Source of the DNA: Bacteroidia bacterium
GTDB taxonomy: Bacteria; Bacteroidota; Bacteroidia; J057
NCBI GenBank assembly: GCA_033391075.1
Contig: JAWPMV010000001.1
Coordinates: forward strand, 7,440,001 to 7,504,000
Reading direction: 5' to 3'
Length of the DNA stretch: 64,000 nt
The notes beneath the pieces were generated by a model. The model had not been told where the DNA came from, did no database searches, and worked only from the letters and a program-made list of their open reading frames with translations. The position numbers were made by a program, and so were the translations under genes. Position 1 is the first letter of the stretch, and each line of letters starts with the position of its first letter. This document shows positions 50,910 to 58,234 of this stretch, piece by piece.

Positions 50910-51668
50910 ATGAAAGTAATTCTCATAGAAGACGAAATAAATGCTTATGAGTACCTAAGAAGCATTTTGCCTAAAACAGGCATGGATATAGAAATAATTG
51001 CACATCTGGATAGTGTTCAGGATTCGGTCAATTGGTTAGATCAGCATGAAGCTCCAGACCTCATCTTCCTGGATATTCAATTGGCTGATGGCTTGAGCTT
51101 TGAGATCTTCAATCATGTGGAAGTCAAGGCGCCCATTATTTTTACGACAGCCTATGATCAGTATGCCATTGATGCCTTCAAGTTCAACAGTGTTGATTAT
51201 CTCCTTAAGCCGATTCATGTCGATGATTTGAAAAAGGCCCTGAAAAAGTATACTGATCACTATCGGGAAGACAGCCAGGAACTCCGCCATCAATTGCAGG
51301 CCTTAATGGGCAATTTTAATCAACAAAAGAAAAATCGTTGTTTGGTAAGAAGAGGAGATCATTTTGAGTTTGTGGATGTATCGGAAATTGCATTTGTCAA
51401 TTCAGAAGAGAGCATTACTTTTCTTCATACCCGGGATTCCCGCAGACATATATATAACCACAGCCTGGAAGGCTTGATGGCCTCTCTGGATGGGCAGAAG
51501 TTTTTCCAAATCAATCGCCACCAGATCGTTAATATCGATAGCATCCAAAAGATTTACCCCTATTTCAACCAGCGCTTGAAACTGGAACTGAATACTTCGG
51601 TAGGGAATTTGGAATTTGTGGTGAGCCGTTCGAAGCTAAACCAGTTCAAAAGCTGGGTGGATTCATGA
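50910..51668 (+). CDS. LytTR family response regulator
   Basis: A 252-residue response regulator. The receiver domain (1-120) has the acidic pair (IEDE), phospho-acceptor Asp55 in LIFLDIQLADG, and the Thr (TTAYDQYAIDAF) and Lys (YLLKPI) of the switch. A linker leads to a LytTR DNA-binding domain (about 145-250: RCLVRRGDHFEFVDVSEIAF, FFQINRHQIVNIDSIQKIYP). It is co-transcribed with the kinase at 49809-50894. The targets are unknown; the neighbouring TonB receptor gene is one candidate. Confidence 0.94.
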   Translation: MKVILIEDEINAYEYLRSILPKTGMDIEIIAHLDSVQDSVNWLDQHEAPDLIFLDIQLADGLSFEIFNHVEVKAPIIFTTAYDQYAIDAFKFNSVDYLLKPIHVDDLKKALKKYTDHYREDSQELRHQLQALMGNFNQQKKNRCLVRRGDHFEFVDVSEIAFVNSEESITFLHTRDSRRHIYNHSLEGLMASLDGQKFFQINRHQIVNIDSIQKIYPYFNQRLKLELNTSVGNLEFVVSRSKLNQFKSWVDS

Positions 51669-51784
51669 AAACCCAGATTGCTGAATAAAGGGTATATTAA
51701 GCACAAATCATTCTTTGTTCGTTTCTGCTAAATCTTCTTTAGTGTAAACCAGCCGAGTGTGGGATCACTGAATACCCTAATACT

Positions 51785-53350
51785 ATGGAGCAGAAACGAT
51801 ATGAGGTCGAATCCTCGACCCTTTTTTCCAAAAGTAAAATCTGGCAACTCAATCGAGATTACTATGATAAGGAGGGTTTAAAAGCCTGGCAGACAGGAGA
51901 AGTGCCGCATTATCTGACAAGTAATGCGATGGTAGGGAATACCTATGCAGAGTTGATTTTTGGTATCCTCAAAGATTTGGGGCGCATGGGCAAGGTTCAG
52001 GAGAAGGTGTATATCCTGGAAATGGGGGCTGGACATGGAAGGCTATGTTTTCATATTCTCCTGCAGCTGGAAAGACTCTTACGGACTGCTTTGATTCCTT
52101 TACCGGCTTATTGTTACATCTTGAGTGATATTGCTGAGGATAATTTGCTCTTTTTGGAAGAGCATCCTCAATTCTCCGAATTTTTGGAAAATGGGCGTAT
52201 AGATGTGGCCTTTTTCGACAGTAGCCAGAGTTCAGAGATTGTGCTCCGTAAAAGCGGGATAAACATACAGGCTCAGAGCCTGAAGCAACCCATAATTGCG
52301 GTGGCCAACTATTTATTTGACTCACTTCCCGTTGATCTTTACCAGATCAAAGAGGATGAATTGCTTTCTTGTTCTGTCTCTTTGAGCTCGGATCGAAATC
52401 CAGCAGATTTGACAGAAGCAGGCTTGCTGAAGGAGTTGGAAATCAGTTTTCAAAAAGAAGGACTTGAGCCAAGCTCAATCGTCTATGAGGATCCGATTTT
52501 GAATGAAATTCTTCATGAATATCGGGAAATGCTTCAGGATAGCCACCTCTTTTTTCCAGAAAAAGGGCTTTCCTGTTTGAAGAAGCTAAAAGCTTTGTCT
52601 CAAAATGGACTCATTTTGATCTCAATGGATAAAGGCTTCCATAATTTGCATGATTTGGAGGGCAATAAAGAGCCTCGGATGGCTACTCATGGGAGTATGT
52701 CCTTTTGGGTAAATTATCATGCTTTTGCCACTTACTGTCAAAAAATGGGAGGCAAGGCATTATTACCTACAGGTTCAAGCTTTCGATTGGAACTTCCTCT
52801 CCTGCTCTTTGTAGAAGAGGGGGATTCATTTGTAGAAACTCAATTGGCCTATCAGCGATTTGTCAATGATTTTGGACCGGATGACTTCAATAGCCTGAGA
52901 CGCTATGCGCTAAAAGGTCTGGAGAAAGCGAATATCTCAGAGCTATTGGCATTGATGCGATTTGGGGTATACGATGCGACCCTTTTCAAAAATATCCTTC
53001 CGACCTTAAAGATTCTGAGTGGGAGAGTTACTTTCAATGAACGGGCGCATTTGGCCAGGACTATGCATAAAGTTTGGGAAAATTATTTTGAGATTCATGA
53101 ACCCCAGGACCTGGCATTTGAAATGGCCAGTATCTTTTATAGTCTGGGATTTTATAAAGATTCCCTGGTATTTTTCAAGCGCTCCATCCAGGAATTTGGC
53201 TATACCGCAGACACCTACTTCAATAGTGCTCTCTGTTATTATCAATTGAGAGAAGACCAACTATTTCTAAAAACTGTGAAGGAGGCAAAACTTGCCTATC
53301 CGGATTTTGCGAAATTTGCGGAATTGGACAGGCTGGACCTCAGTGCCTGA
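51785..53350 (+). CDS. SAM-dependent methyltransferase with C-terminal TPR-like repeats
   Basis: A 521-residue cytosolic protein without signal peptide. Residues about 60-350 resemble a class I methyltransferase: motif I is YILEMGAGHGRLCFHILLQL, followed by YILSDIAEDNLLFLEEHPQF and VANYLFDSLPVDLYQIKEDE, wording similar to the MidA/NDUFAF7 arginine methyltransferase group. The C-terminal 150 residues are helical repeats (FEMASIFYSLGFYKDSLVFF, FNSALCYYQLREDQLFL) typical of TPRs. The acceptor substrate is unknown; a protein substrate recruited by the TPRs is reasonable. The gene is separated by 117 bases from the response regulator and converges with the next gene, four bases apart. Confidence 0.75.
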   Translation: MEQKRYEVESSTLFSKSKIWQLNRDYYDKEGLKAWQTGEVPHYLTSNAMVGNTYAELIFGILKDLGRMGKVQEKVYILEMGAGHGRLCFHILLQLERLLRTALIPLPAYCYILSDIAEDNLLFLEEHPQFSEFLENGRIDVAFFDSSQSSEIVLRKSGINIQAQSLKQPIIAVANYLFDSLPVDLYQIKEDELLSCSVSLSSDRNPADLTEAGLLKELEISFQKEGLEPSSIVYEDPILNEILHEYREMLQDSHLFFPEKGLSCLKKLKALSQNGLILISMDKGFHNLHDLEGNKEPRMATHGSMSFWVNYHAFATYCQKMGGKALLPTGSSFRLELPLLLFVEEGDSFVETQLAYQRFVNDFGPDDFNSLRRYALKGLEKANISELLALMRFGVYDATLFKNILPTLKILSGRVTFNERAHLARTMHKVWENYFEIHEPQDLAFEMASIFYSLGFYKDSLVFFKRSIQEFGYTADTYFNSALCYYQLREDQLFLKTVKEAKLAYPDFAKFAELDRLDLSA

Positions 53351-53354
53351 TTTG

Positions 53355-54662
53355 TTAGGGAGATTTTGTTCGAAAGGAAATTTCATAGGGTTTCAGTTGA
53401 ACTCCATTTGCCAGCCTAAAGCCCATACCAACCATAAATTGGTATTCTTTGCCCGCTTCCAATTTTACTTCATAGATAGCTCCTTTATTATCCTCTGTAA
53501 ATCGAACTCCCTCTATTTGTGGTAGATAATCCCGACCTTTTTCTCCATATCCTGTTGAATAATAGCCCGGCTGCATTTCATGGGAAAAAGCAATTCTGAT
53601 TTCGGAGATATTGGGATCGACTTCCTGACTTCCATTCTCAAAATTTATCAATTTAGTGACGGTTGGCCTTCGGGATTCATAGTCCGCTTCATATTCTGCA
53701 AGTGGCTTTTCGAAATAATGGGTTCCATCCACAAAGTTCCATACGCTTTCTTTATCCTTAAAATCTAGTTCGATCAGCGTTTTGATAGCTGCTTGTTTAT
53801 CTTCTGCTGCCTCATAATATTTCTCAGCAATTGCATAGCCCATATAGTAACCGAGGTCGCGCATCTTGAATTCATTTTCAAAATTATTCCAAAGCCATCT
53901 GTCGTAATAGTAAGAGAACATCTCTTGACTAAAAACCGTTTTTACCCAATCATCATTCCGCTTACCGAACTCAATTGCTGGTGTCGGGGAAGCTTTCGCT
54001 GAAGCTTTTACGGCCATGAATTCAGCAAAGCCTTCATACAAAGAGAAGGTGAGTAAGTCATACCCATAGTCAAAGACTTGTTGGGTATGTACATATTCGT
54101 GGATGTTGAGAAATACGATTTCTTTGATCGGCTCAGAGTCAAAATAATTACGGAGATAATCGAATCTTGGCTCAAATTCATGGCTAAGGGTATTTTTATT
54201 GGTCATGGCCAATTCACTTCCAATCAAGACCAGACTGTCGAGGGTAGTTCCGGGTGTGCGAAAGGCTCCTACGGTAAAATAGATTTGTGCGGGTTTAAGA
54301 TGAGGATATATCTTTTTCAATCCCTCCAATCCTTTGGAAATTTCCTCTGCATAGTCTATTGCTTTTAGGGTATTGGGGCGAATGGACTCCCAAAAGAGCG
54401 GATGATTATTGATGGCGTCGATGTAGTCTTTATCTGAATATCGCCTTGCCTGCCGGATTGCCGTCAAACCCGGACTGCCTTTGTCGAAATAGAGTTCTTG
54501 TAATAGCTGGTATTGTTTCGCGCTATCCTGGGTTGCGATGATTTGGTCATAAGCTTCCCAAAAATGATAGACATCCGAGCTGTAAATTTTCTGTGTGTTT
54601 TCCTGGGCCCATACTTTAGAAGCCAGCAACAATAGAACAATAAGACTAAAGTGAAATTTCAT
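53355..54662 (-). CDS. Secreted zinc-peptidase-like protein with Ig-like C-terminal domain
   Basis: A 435-residue exported protein (signal FHFSLIVLLLLASKVWAQ). It carries a gluzincin-like motif H188-E-Y-V-H192 followed by E210 (SLYEGFAEFMAV), consistent with a zinc peptidase of the DUF2268/GldB-related kind found in Bacteroidota. The segment about 340-435 (EIRIAFSHEMQPGYYSTG, YEVKLEAGKEYQFMVG) has the look of an Ig-like SbsA (Big_5) domain. Peptidase activity is inferred from the motif. The start at 54662 was chosen because the in-frame extension upstream to 54800 is not signal-like and runs over the divergent NUDIX gene. Confidence 0.8.
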   Translation of the reverse strand: MKFHFSLIVLLLLASKVWAQENTQKIYSSDVYHFWEAYDQIIATQDSAKQYQLLQELYFDKGSPGLTAIRQARRYSDKDYIDAINNHPLFWESIRPNTLKAIDYAEEISKGLEGLKKIYPHLKPAQIYFTVGAFRTPGTTLDSLVLIGSELAMTNKNTLSHEFEPRFDYLRNYFDSEPIKEIVFLNIHEYVHTQQVFDYGYDLLTFSLYEGFAEFMAVKASAKASPTPAIEFGKRNDDWVKTVFSQEMFSYYYDRWLWNNFENEFKMRDLGYYMGYAIAEKYYEAAEDKQAAIKTLIELDFKDKESVWNFVDGTHYFEKPLAEYEADYESRRPTVTKLINFENGSQEVDPNISEIRIAFSHEMQPGYYSTGYGEKGRDYLPQIEGVRFTEDNKGAIYEVKLEAGKEYQFMVGMGFRLANGVQLKPYEISFRTKSP

Positions 54663-54770
54663 GCGATCTTTTTTAATTAAAGGGACGGATGCGTAAGTTC
54701 CCCACCCAAAAATGAAATAACCAGAAACTCTTTTTGGGGTATATAGGGTAAGACCTTTTGGAAAATACAT

Positions 54771-55406
54771 ATGTTGCAGCAGCCCGATAGATTTTTTCAA
54801 GAACTTTCATCTGCTCTGGCCGGGCCTTTACCCGGATGGGAAGCACAGATTGGAATGGCTTCGAAATACGGCAAAGCCAGTCGAGTTCAAGTACCTAATA
54901 ATCCCCGTGAAGGAGGCGTCCTGGCCTTACTGTATCCCAAGGAATCTGACCTTCATATGTGCTTTATGGAGCGCTCACGAGATGGGGGAGTACATAGTGG
55001 ACAGGTAAGTTTTCCTGGAGGAAAGCGAGAAGTATATGATCGAGATTTGGCTGCTACCGCACTCCGAGAGGCTGAAGAAGAACTTGGCATACCTGCTCAT
55101 CAGGTAGAGCTACTCGGTCAATTTTCTCAGCTATATATCCCTGCTAGCAATTTTATGGTTTCTCCCTTCGTGGGCAGTTTGGGATTCCGGCCCGACTTTG
55201 ATTTGGATGAACGGGAAGTAGCCAACTTGATTGAAGTCCCTCTCCAGAGATTATTGGAAGAAGAAAGTCAGGAAATTGAAATTAAGATTCGGGAAGACTT
55301 TAGCGTAGAAGCTCCTGCCTGGCTCATCAACGATCAGATCATTTGGGGTGCAACTGCCATGATGCTCAACGAACTCCTCGTCATCATCCGTAGTCTTAAA
55401 AAGTAA
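54771..55406 (+). CDS. NUDIX hydrolase, CoA-pyrophosphatase type (second copy)
   Basis: A 211-residue NUDIX enzyme clearly paralogous to the one at 15224. The shared group segment HSGQVSFPGG is followed by the NUDIX box (GGKREVYDRDLAATALREAE and EELGI). A conserved PLPGWEAQIGM near the N-terminus matches PLPGLEVQMRM of the first copy. It should hydrolyse CoA or related nucleoside diphosphate compounds. It is divergent from the zinc-peptidase-like gene across 108 bases. Confidence 0.9.
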   Translation: MLQQPDRFFQELSSALAGPLPGWEAQIGMASKYGKASRVQVPNNPREGGVLALLYPKESDLHMCFMERSRDGGVHSGQVSFPGGKREVYDRDLAATALREAEEELGIPAHQVELLGQFSQLYIPASNFMVSPFVGSLGFRPDFDLDEREVANLIEVPLQRLLEEESQEIEIKIREDFSVEAPAWLINDQIIWGATAMMLNELLVIIRSLKK

Positions 55407-55442
55407 CTCTAACACAGACCAACCCTAACACGCTAACACCTC
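55407..55442. repeat. Spacer of CTAACAC repeats
   Basis: The 36-base gap between convergent genes contains three close copies of the word TAACAC (CTAACACAGACC, CCTAACACG, CTAACACC). The same word appears in the spacers at 24140-24215 and, in reverse complement, near 49630. Confidence 0.4.
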
Positions 55443-56111
55443 CTACAGCATTTCCCGTTCAATTTTCATCAAAGGAGGCTGCGCAACTATAGACTTAAAC
55501 GTATAGCCTTCCTGAGAAAAGTGCTCTAGAACTTTCGGAAGTGCCAACTGTAATCGGGGCCAGGCTTTTTCATAGTCATGAAAAAGAACAATGGATCCGG
55601 GCTGGGCATGTTTCAGTACTTTTTTTGTGCAACTTTCCGGGCTCTTTCGAGTATCAAAATCTCCACTTATTACATCCATCATGATGATTCGATGGGTTTG
55701 TAGAATTTTCTCCGCCTGAATATTGGTGATGGAACCATAAGGGGGACGAAAGAGGTCGGTCCGATAACCGCTGTATTCGGTGATGGTCTTTTGAGCTTTG
55801 AGAAAGTTTTTGAGGTATCGTTTCGTCTCAGTTTTCCTCCCTTTTAAATGGTTTTGTGTATGATTCCCCAGACTATGTCCCGCATCGATGATCTTATGAA
55901 CGATCTCCGGATGCTTCCTAACTTTATCCCCAATCAGGAAAAAGCTTGCTTTTGCATCATATTTCGCCAACTGCTCCAGCACCCATTCGGTAATATCGGG
56001 GGTTGGGCCATCATCAAAACTGAGGTATAGTTCCTTTTTCTTTGTATCAAATCGCCAGATATAGCGATTGTATATCTGCTGAACAAAAGGAGGTATTTTG
56101 TTCCAATACAT
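55443..56111 (-). CDS. Polysaccharide deacetylase family protein
   Basis: A 222-residue NodB-type deacetylase. Catalytic and metal motifs are visible: YLSFDDGPTP with the Asp pair, HSLGNHTQNH with two His metal ligands, and RPPYGS in motif 3, then ISGDFDTRK and IVLFHDYE as motifs 4 and 5. These enzymes remove N- or O-acetyl groups from peptidoglycan or other polysaccharides. No cleavable signal peptide is obvious, so location is unclear. Its ATG shares one base with the stop of the HMG-CoA lyase gene (TGATG), so the two are translated from one transcript, though their functions look unrelated. Confidence 0.9.
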   Translation of the reverse strand: MYWNKIPPFVQQIYNRYIWRFDTKKKELYLSFDDGPTPDITEWVLEQLAKYDAKASFFLIGDKVRKHPEIVHKIIDAGHSLGNHTQNHLKGRKTETKRYLKNFLKAQKTITEYSGYRTDLFRPPYGSITNIQAEKILQTHRIIMMDVISGDFDTRKSPESCTKKVLKHAQPGSIVLFHDYEKAWPRLQLALPKVLEHFSQEGYTFKSIVAQPPLMKIEREML

Positions 56112-56971
56112 CAGACCTGAGGAAGAAATATTTGAGGTACGAGATTGCCGGCTTCAGCCAGAACGTCCATATCCAATCCGCTTTCTATTTCCTGTGTCTG
56201 GCAATAGGCAATCAGGCTTTCGGTAGCGATATTTCCAACCAACTCATCTTCGGCAAATGGACAACCCCCATAGCCTTGTAGAGCTACATCAAATCTTTTG
56301 CAACCTGCCTTCCATGCCGCATCAATTTTTTCGATTCTCGTTGTAGGGTGAGAATGAAAATGAGCTCCTAATTCTGCTTCGGGGAAGGTGTTCATAAGCT
56401 TTGAAAACATCTCTCTGATAAGGCCAGAATCTGCAATTCCGATCGTATCGGACATATTGATAATTCGGATACCCAAATCCTGCATTTCGCCCACCCATTT
56501 TTCGGCAACTTCCGGACTCCACTCATCTCCAAAAGGATTGCCAAAGGCCATAGAGATGTAAATGATCAGCTCCTTATCAGATTTGACACAGAGTTCCTGG
56601 ATCTCTTTTACGAGTTCCAGTGAATCCGTGATACTGCGACGGGTATTCTTTTGTTGGAAAGTTTCTGAAATAGAAAATGGATAGCCCAGATAATCAATTT
56701 CCGGATATTTGCAGGCATCCACAGCCCCTCTTAGATTGGCTACAATAGCCGAAAGTTTTGTCGGACCTGAAGTATCCAATTGCGCAAGAACTTCTGCTGT
56801 ATCTGCTAGTTGTGGTACAGCTTTAGGTGAAACAAAACTTCCAAAATCCAGGCTGTCGAAACCTGCTTTTAGCAAAAGATTCAGGTAACGGGCCTTGAGC
56901 TCGGTGGGGATGGGATGCTCGATGCCCTGCATGGCATCCCGGGGACATTCTATGATCTTTAATTCCTTCAA
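56111..56971 (-). CDS. Hydroxymethylglutaryl-CoA lyase
   Basis: A 286-residue TIM-barrel enzyme that splits HMG-CoA into acetyl-CoA and acetoacetate, the last step of leucine breakdown. Catalytic motifs are present: ECPRDAMQG (Arg and Asp), NMSDTIGIA, the metal-binding HFHSHPTTR and the lid cysteine in GYGGCPFAEDELVGN. The frame has no ATG at the 5' end: a TTG at 56995 lies inside a -7 promoter box (TACCTTTG), so I start at the next TTG, 56971, which gives the family-like N-terminus MKELKIIECPR. The deacetylase gene follows with a one-base overlap. Confidence 0.92.
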   Translation of the reverse strand: MKELKIIECPRDAMQGIEHPIPTELKARYLNLLLKAGFDSLDFGSFVSPKAVPQLADTAEVLAQLDTSGPTKLSAIVANLRGAVDACKYPEIDYLGYPFSISETFQQKNTRRSITDSLELVKEIQELCVKSDKELIIYISMAFGNPFGDEWSPEVAEKWVGEMQDLGIRIINMSDTIGIADSGLIREMFSKLMNTFPEAELGAHFHSHPTTRIEKIDAAWKAGCKRFDVALQGYGGCPFAEDELVGNIATESLIAYCQTQEIESGLDMDVLAEAGNLVPQIFLPQV

Positions 56972-56992
56972 TACAGTGTTTTGTTGCGTCCA

Positions 56993-57000
56993 CAAAGGTA
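56993..57000 (-). promoter_or_regulatory. -7 promoter box of the HMG-CoA lyase gene
   Basis: TACCTTTG on the minus strand matches TAnnTTTG exactly and ends 21 bases before the chosen TTG start at 56971. The TTG at 56995 is part of this box. Confidence 0.5.
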
Positions 57001-57140
57001 GGGAAAATCAGGCATAGCTTAATAATTATGTCTGGAATGTTGACATGAGTATGGGAATTGGGGTCTTAGAATATACAGAAGCGCTAGAATGGAGATTTTA
57101 TCTGTTAATCATTTTACCCCCAGAATTCGTATCTTTAGGT

Positions 57141-57698
57141 ATGGCAGTGGAACTGAAAAAAAGGAAGATTTCCCGTGAAGCCTATCATGTGATGATAGAC
57201 GCAGGAATCTTTGGGCCTGAGGATAAGATCGAATTGCTCAATGGAGAGATCATCGATATGAGTCCAATAGCTAGCCCTCACATGTCAGCAGTCAACAGAT
57301 TGACACATTTATTTTCTCTGGCATTATCAGGTAGTGCAATTGTAAGCGTTCAAAATCCGCTTAATCTTGGAGAGTTTTCTGAGCCAGAGCCTGATCTAGC
57401 TATATTTAAATTCCAGGAGGATTTCTACGAAAATGCAATTCCTACGGCAAATGATGTTTTACTTCTGATTGAAGTTGCAGATACTACCTTAAAAAAAGAT
57501 AGGGAAATAAAGCTCCCGCTTTATGCAGCCGCAGGGATACCTTTTCTTTGGATAGTTGATCTTGAAAATCGACAAATCGAAGAATACAGCCATCCCGTAA
57601 ATGGTATTTACCAAAATCGACTTATTTGTAGGAAAGGCGATGTCTTGATTCTTGAAGAATTAGATATCGAAATTATGTTTGATGACATTTTGCCTTAA
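57141..57698 (+). CDS. Uma2 family (DUF820) nuclease-fold protein
   Basis: A 185-residue protein with the PD-(D/E)XK restriction-nuclease fold of the Uma2 family. Family motifs are DKIELLNGEIIDMSPIASPH, the active-site Asp in SEPEPDLAIF and the Glu/Lys segment LLLIEVADTTLKKDREIKLP, followed by YAAAGIPFLWIVDLENR. The ATG at 57141 gives the family-typical N-terminus; an in-frame ATG at 57045 would add 32 residues without homology to the family. Uma2 proteins are often multi-copy in cyanobacteria and Bacteroidota; their biological role is not established. It converges with the GNAT gene, three bases apart. Confidence 0.88.
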   Translation: MAVELKKRKISREAYHVMIDAGIFGPEDKIELLNGEIIDMSPIASPHMSAVNRLTHLFSLALSGSAIVSVQNPLNLGEFSEPEPDLAIFKFQEDFYENAIPTANDVLLLIEVADTTLKKDREIKLPLYAAAGIPFLWIVDLENRQIEEYSHPVNGIYQNRLICRKGDVLILEELDIEIMFDDILP

Positions 57699-57701
57699 TT
57701 C

Positions 57702-58109
57702 TCAATGCTCATCCCCTTGATAAATCCATAAAGGTTCTGTTTTTCCTGCCCGTACAAATCCGCACTTTTTATAAAAATCTACAGCTTTTCCATCAGCTAC
57801 CAGGGTTTGCTGATGAAAGTCGCCATACTTCTCCTGCATCTTTTGAACGATCATGCGTCCGATCCCCTTCCCCTGATACTCCGGATGTACCAAAAGATGC
57901 GCATAATAGACCACCAAATAGCCATCAGAAATGGCATTTCCCATACCGATCAAACGTTCTCCTTCCCAGGCACTGATCAGACTGTCCGAATTCATCAGGG
58001 CCTTATAAAGCTTATCTGGTTTCTTAGCAGAAGACCATTCCAGGGCATGATAGAGCTCCAGAATCAAATCCTGATCAATTTCTTTGTCTTCTCTGAGTTT
58101 AATGGCCAT
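57702..58109 (-). CDS. GNAT family N-acetyltransferase
   Basis: A 135-residue single-domain acetyltransferase. The acetyl-CoA-binding motif is HPEYQGKGIGRMIVQKM with the R/QxxGxG/A signature, preceded by the beta4 strand (VVYYAHLLV) and followed by FYKKCGFVRAGK, the usual C-terminal element. Both the target and the acceptor amine are unknown. It is divergent from purL across 125 bases. Confidence 0.9.
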   Translation of the reverse strand: MAIKLREDKEIDQDLILELYHALEWSSAKKPDKLYKALMNSDSLISAWEGERLIGMGNAISDGYLVVYYAHLLVHPEYQGKGIGRMIVQKMQEKYGDFHQQTLVADGKAVDFYKKCGFVRAGKTEPLWIYQGDEH

Positions 58110-58234
58110 AATTTCTCACTTATTAAGGCTTGAAGATAGAAAAAATCAATGCGCAGAGGACTTTATCTTCAAAATTCCGGTATAAGTTCAGCAGTCCGTA
58201 TATTTACTAACCTAAGCCAAACTCATAGCGAGCA

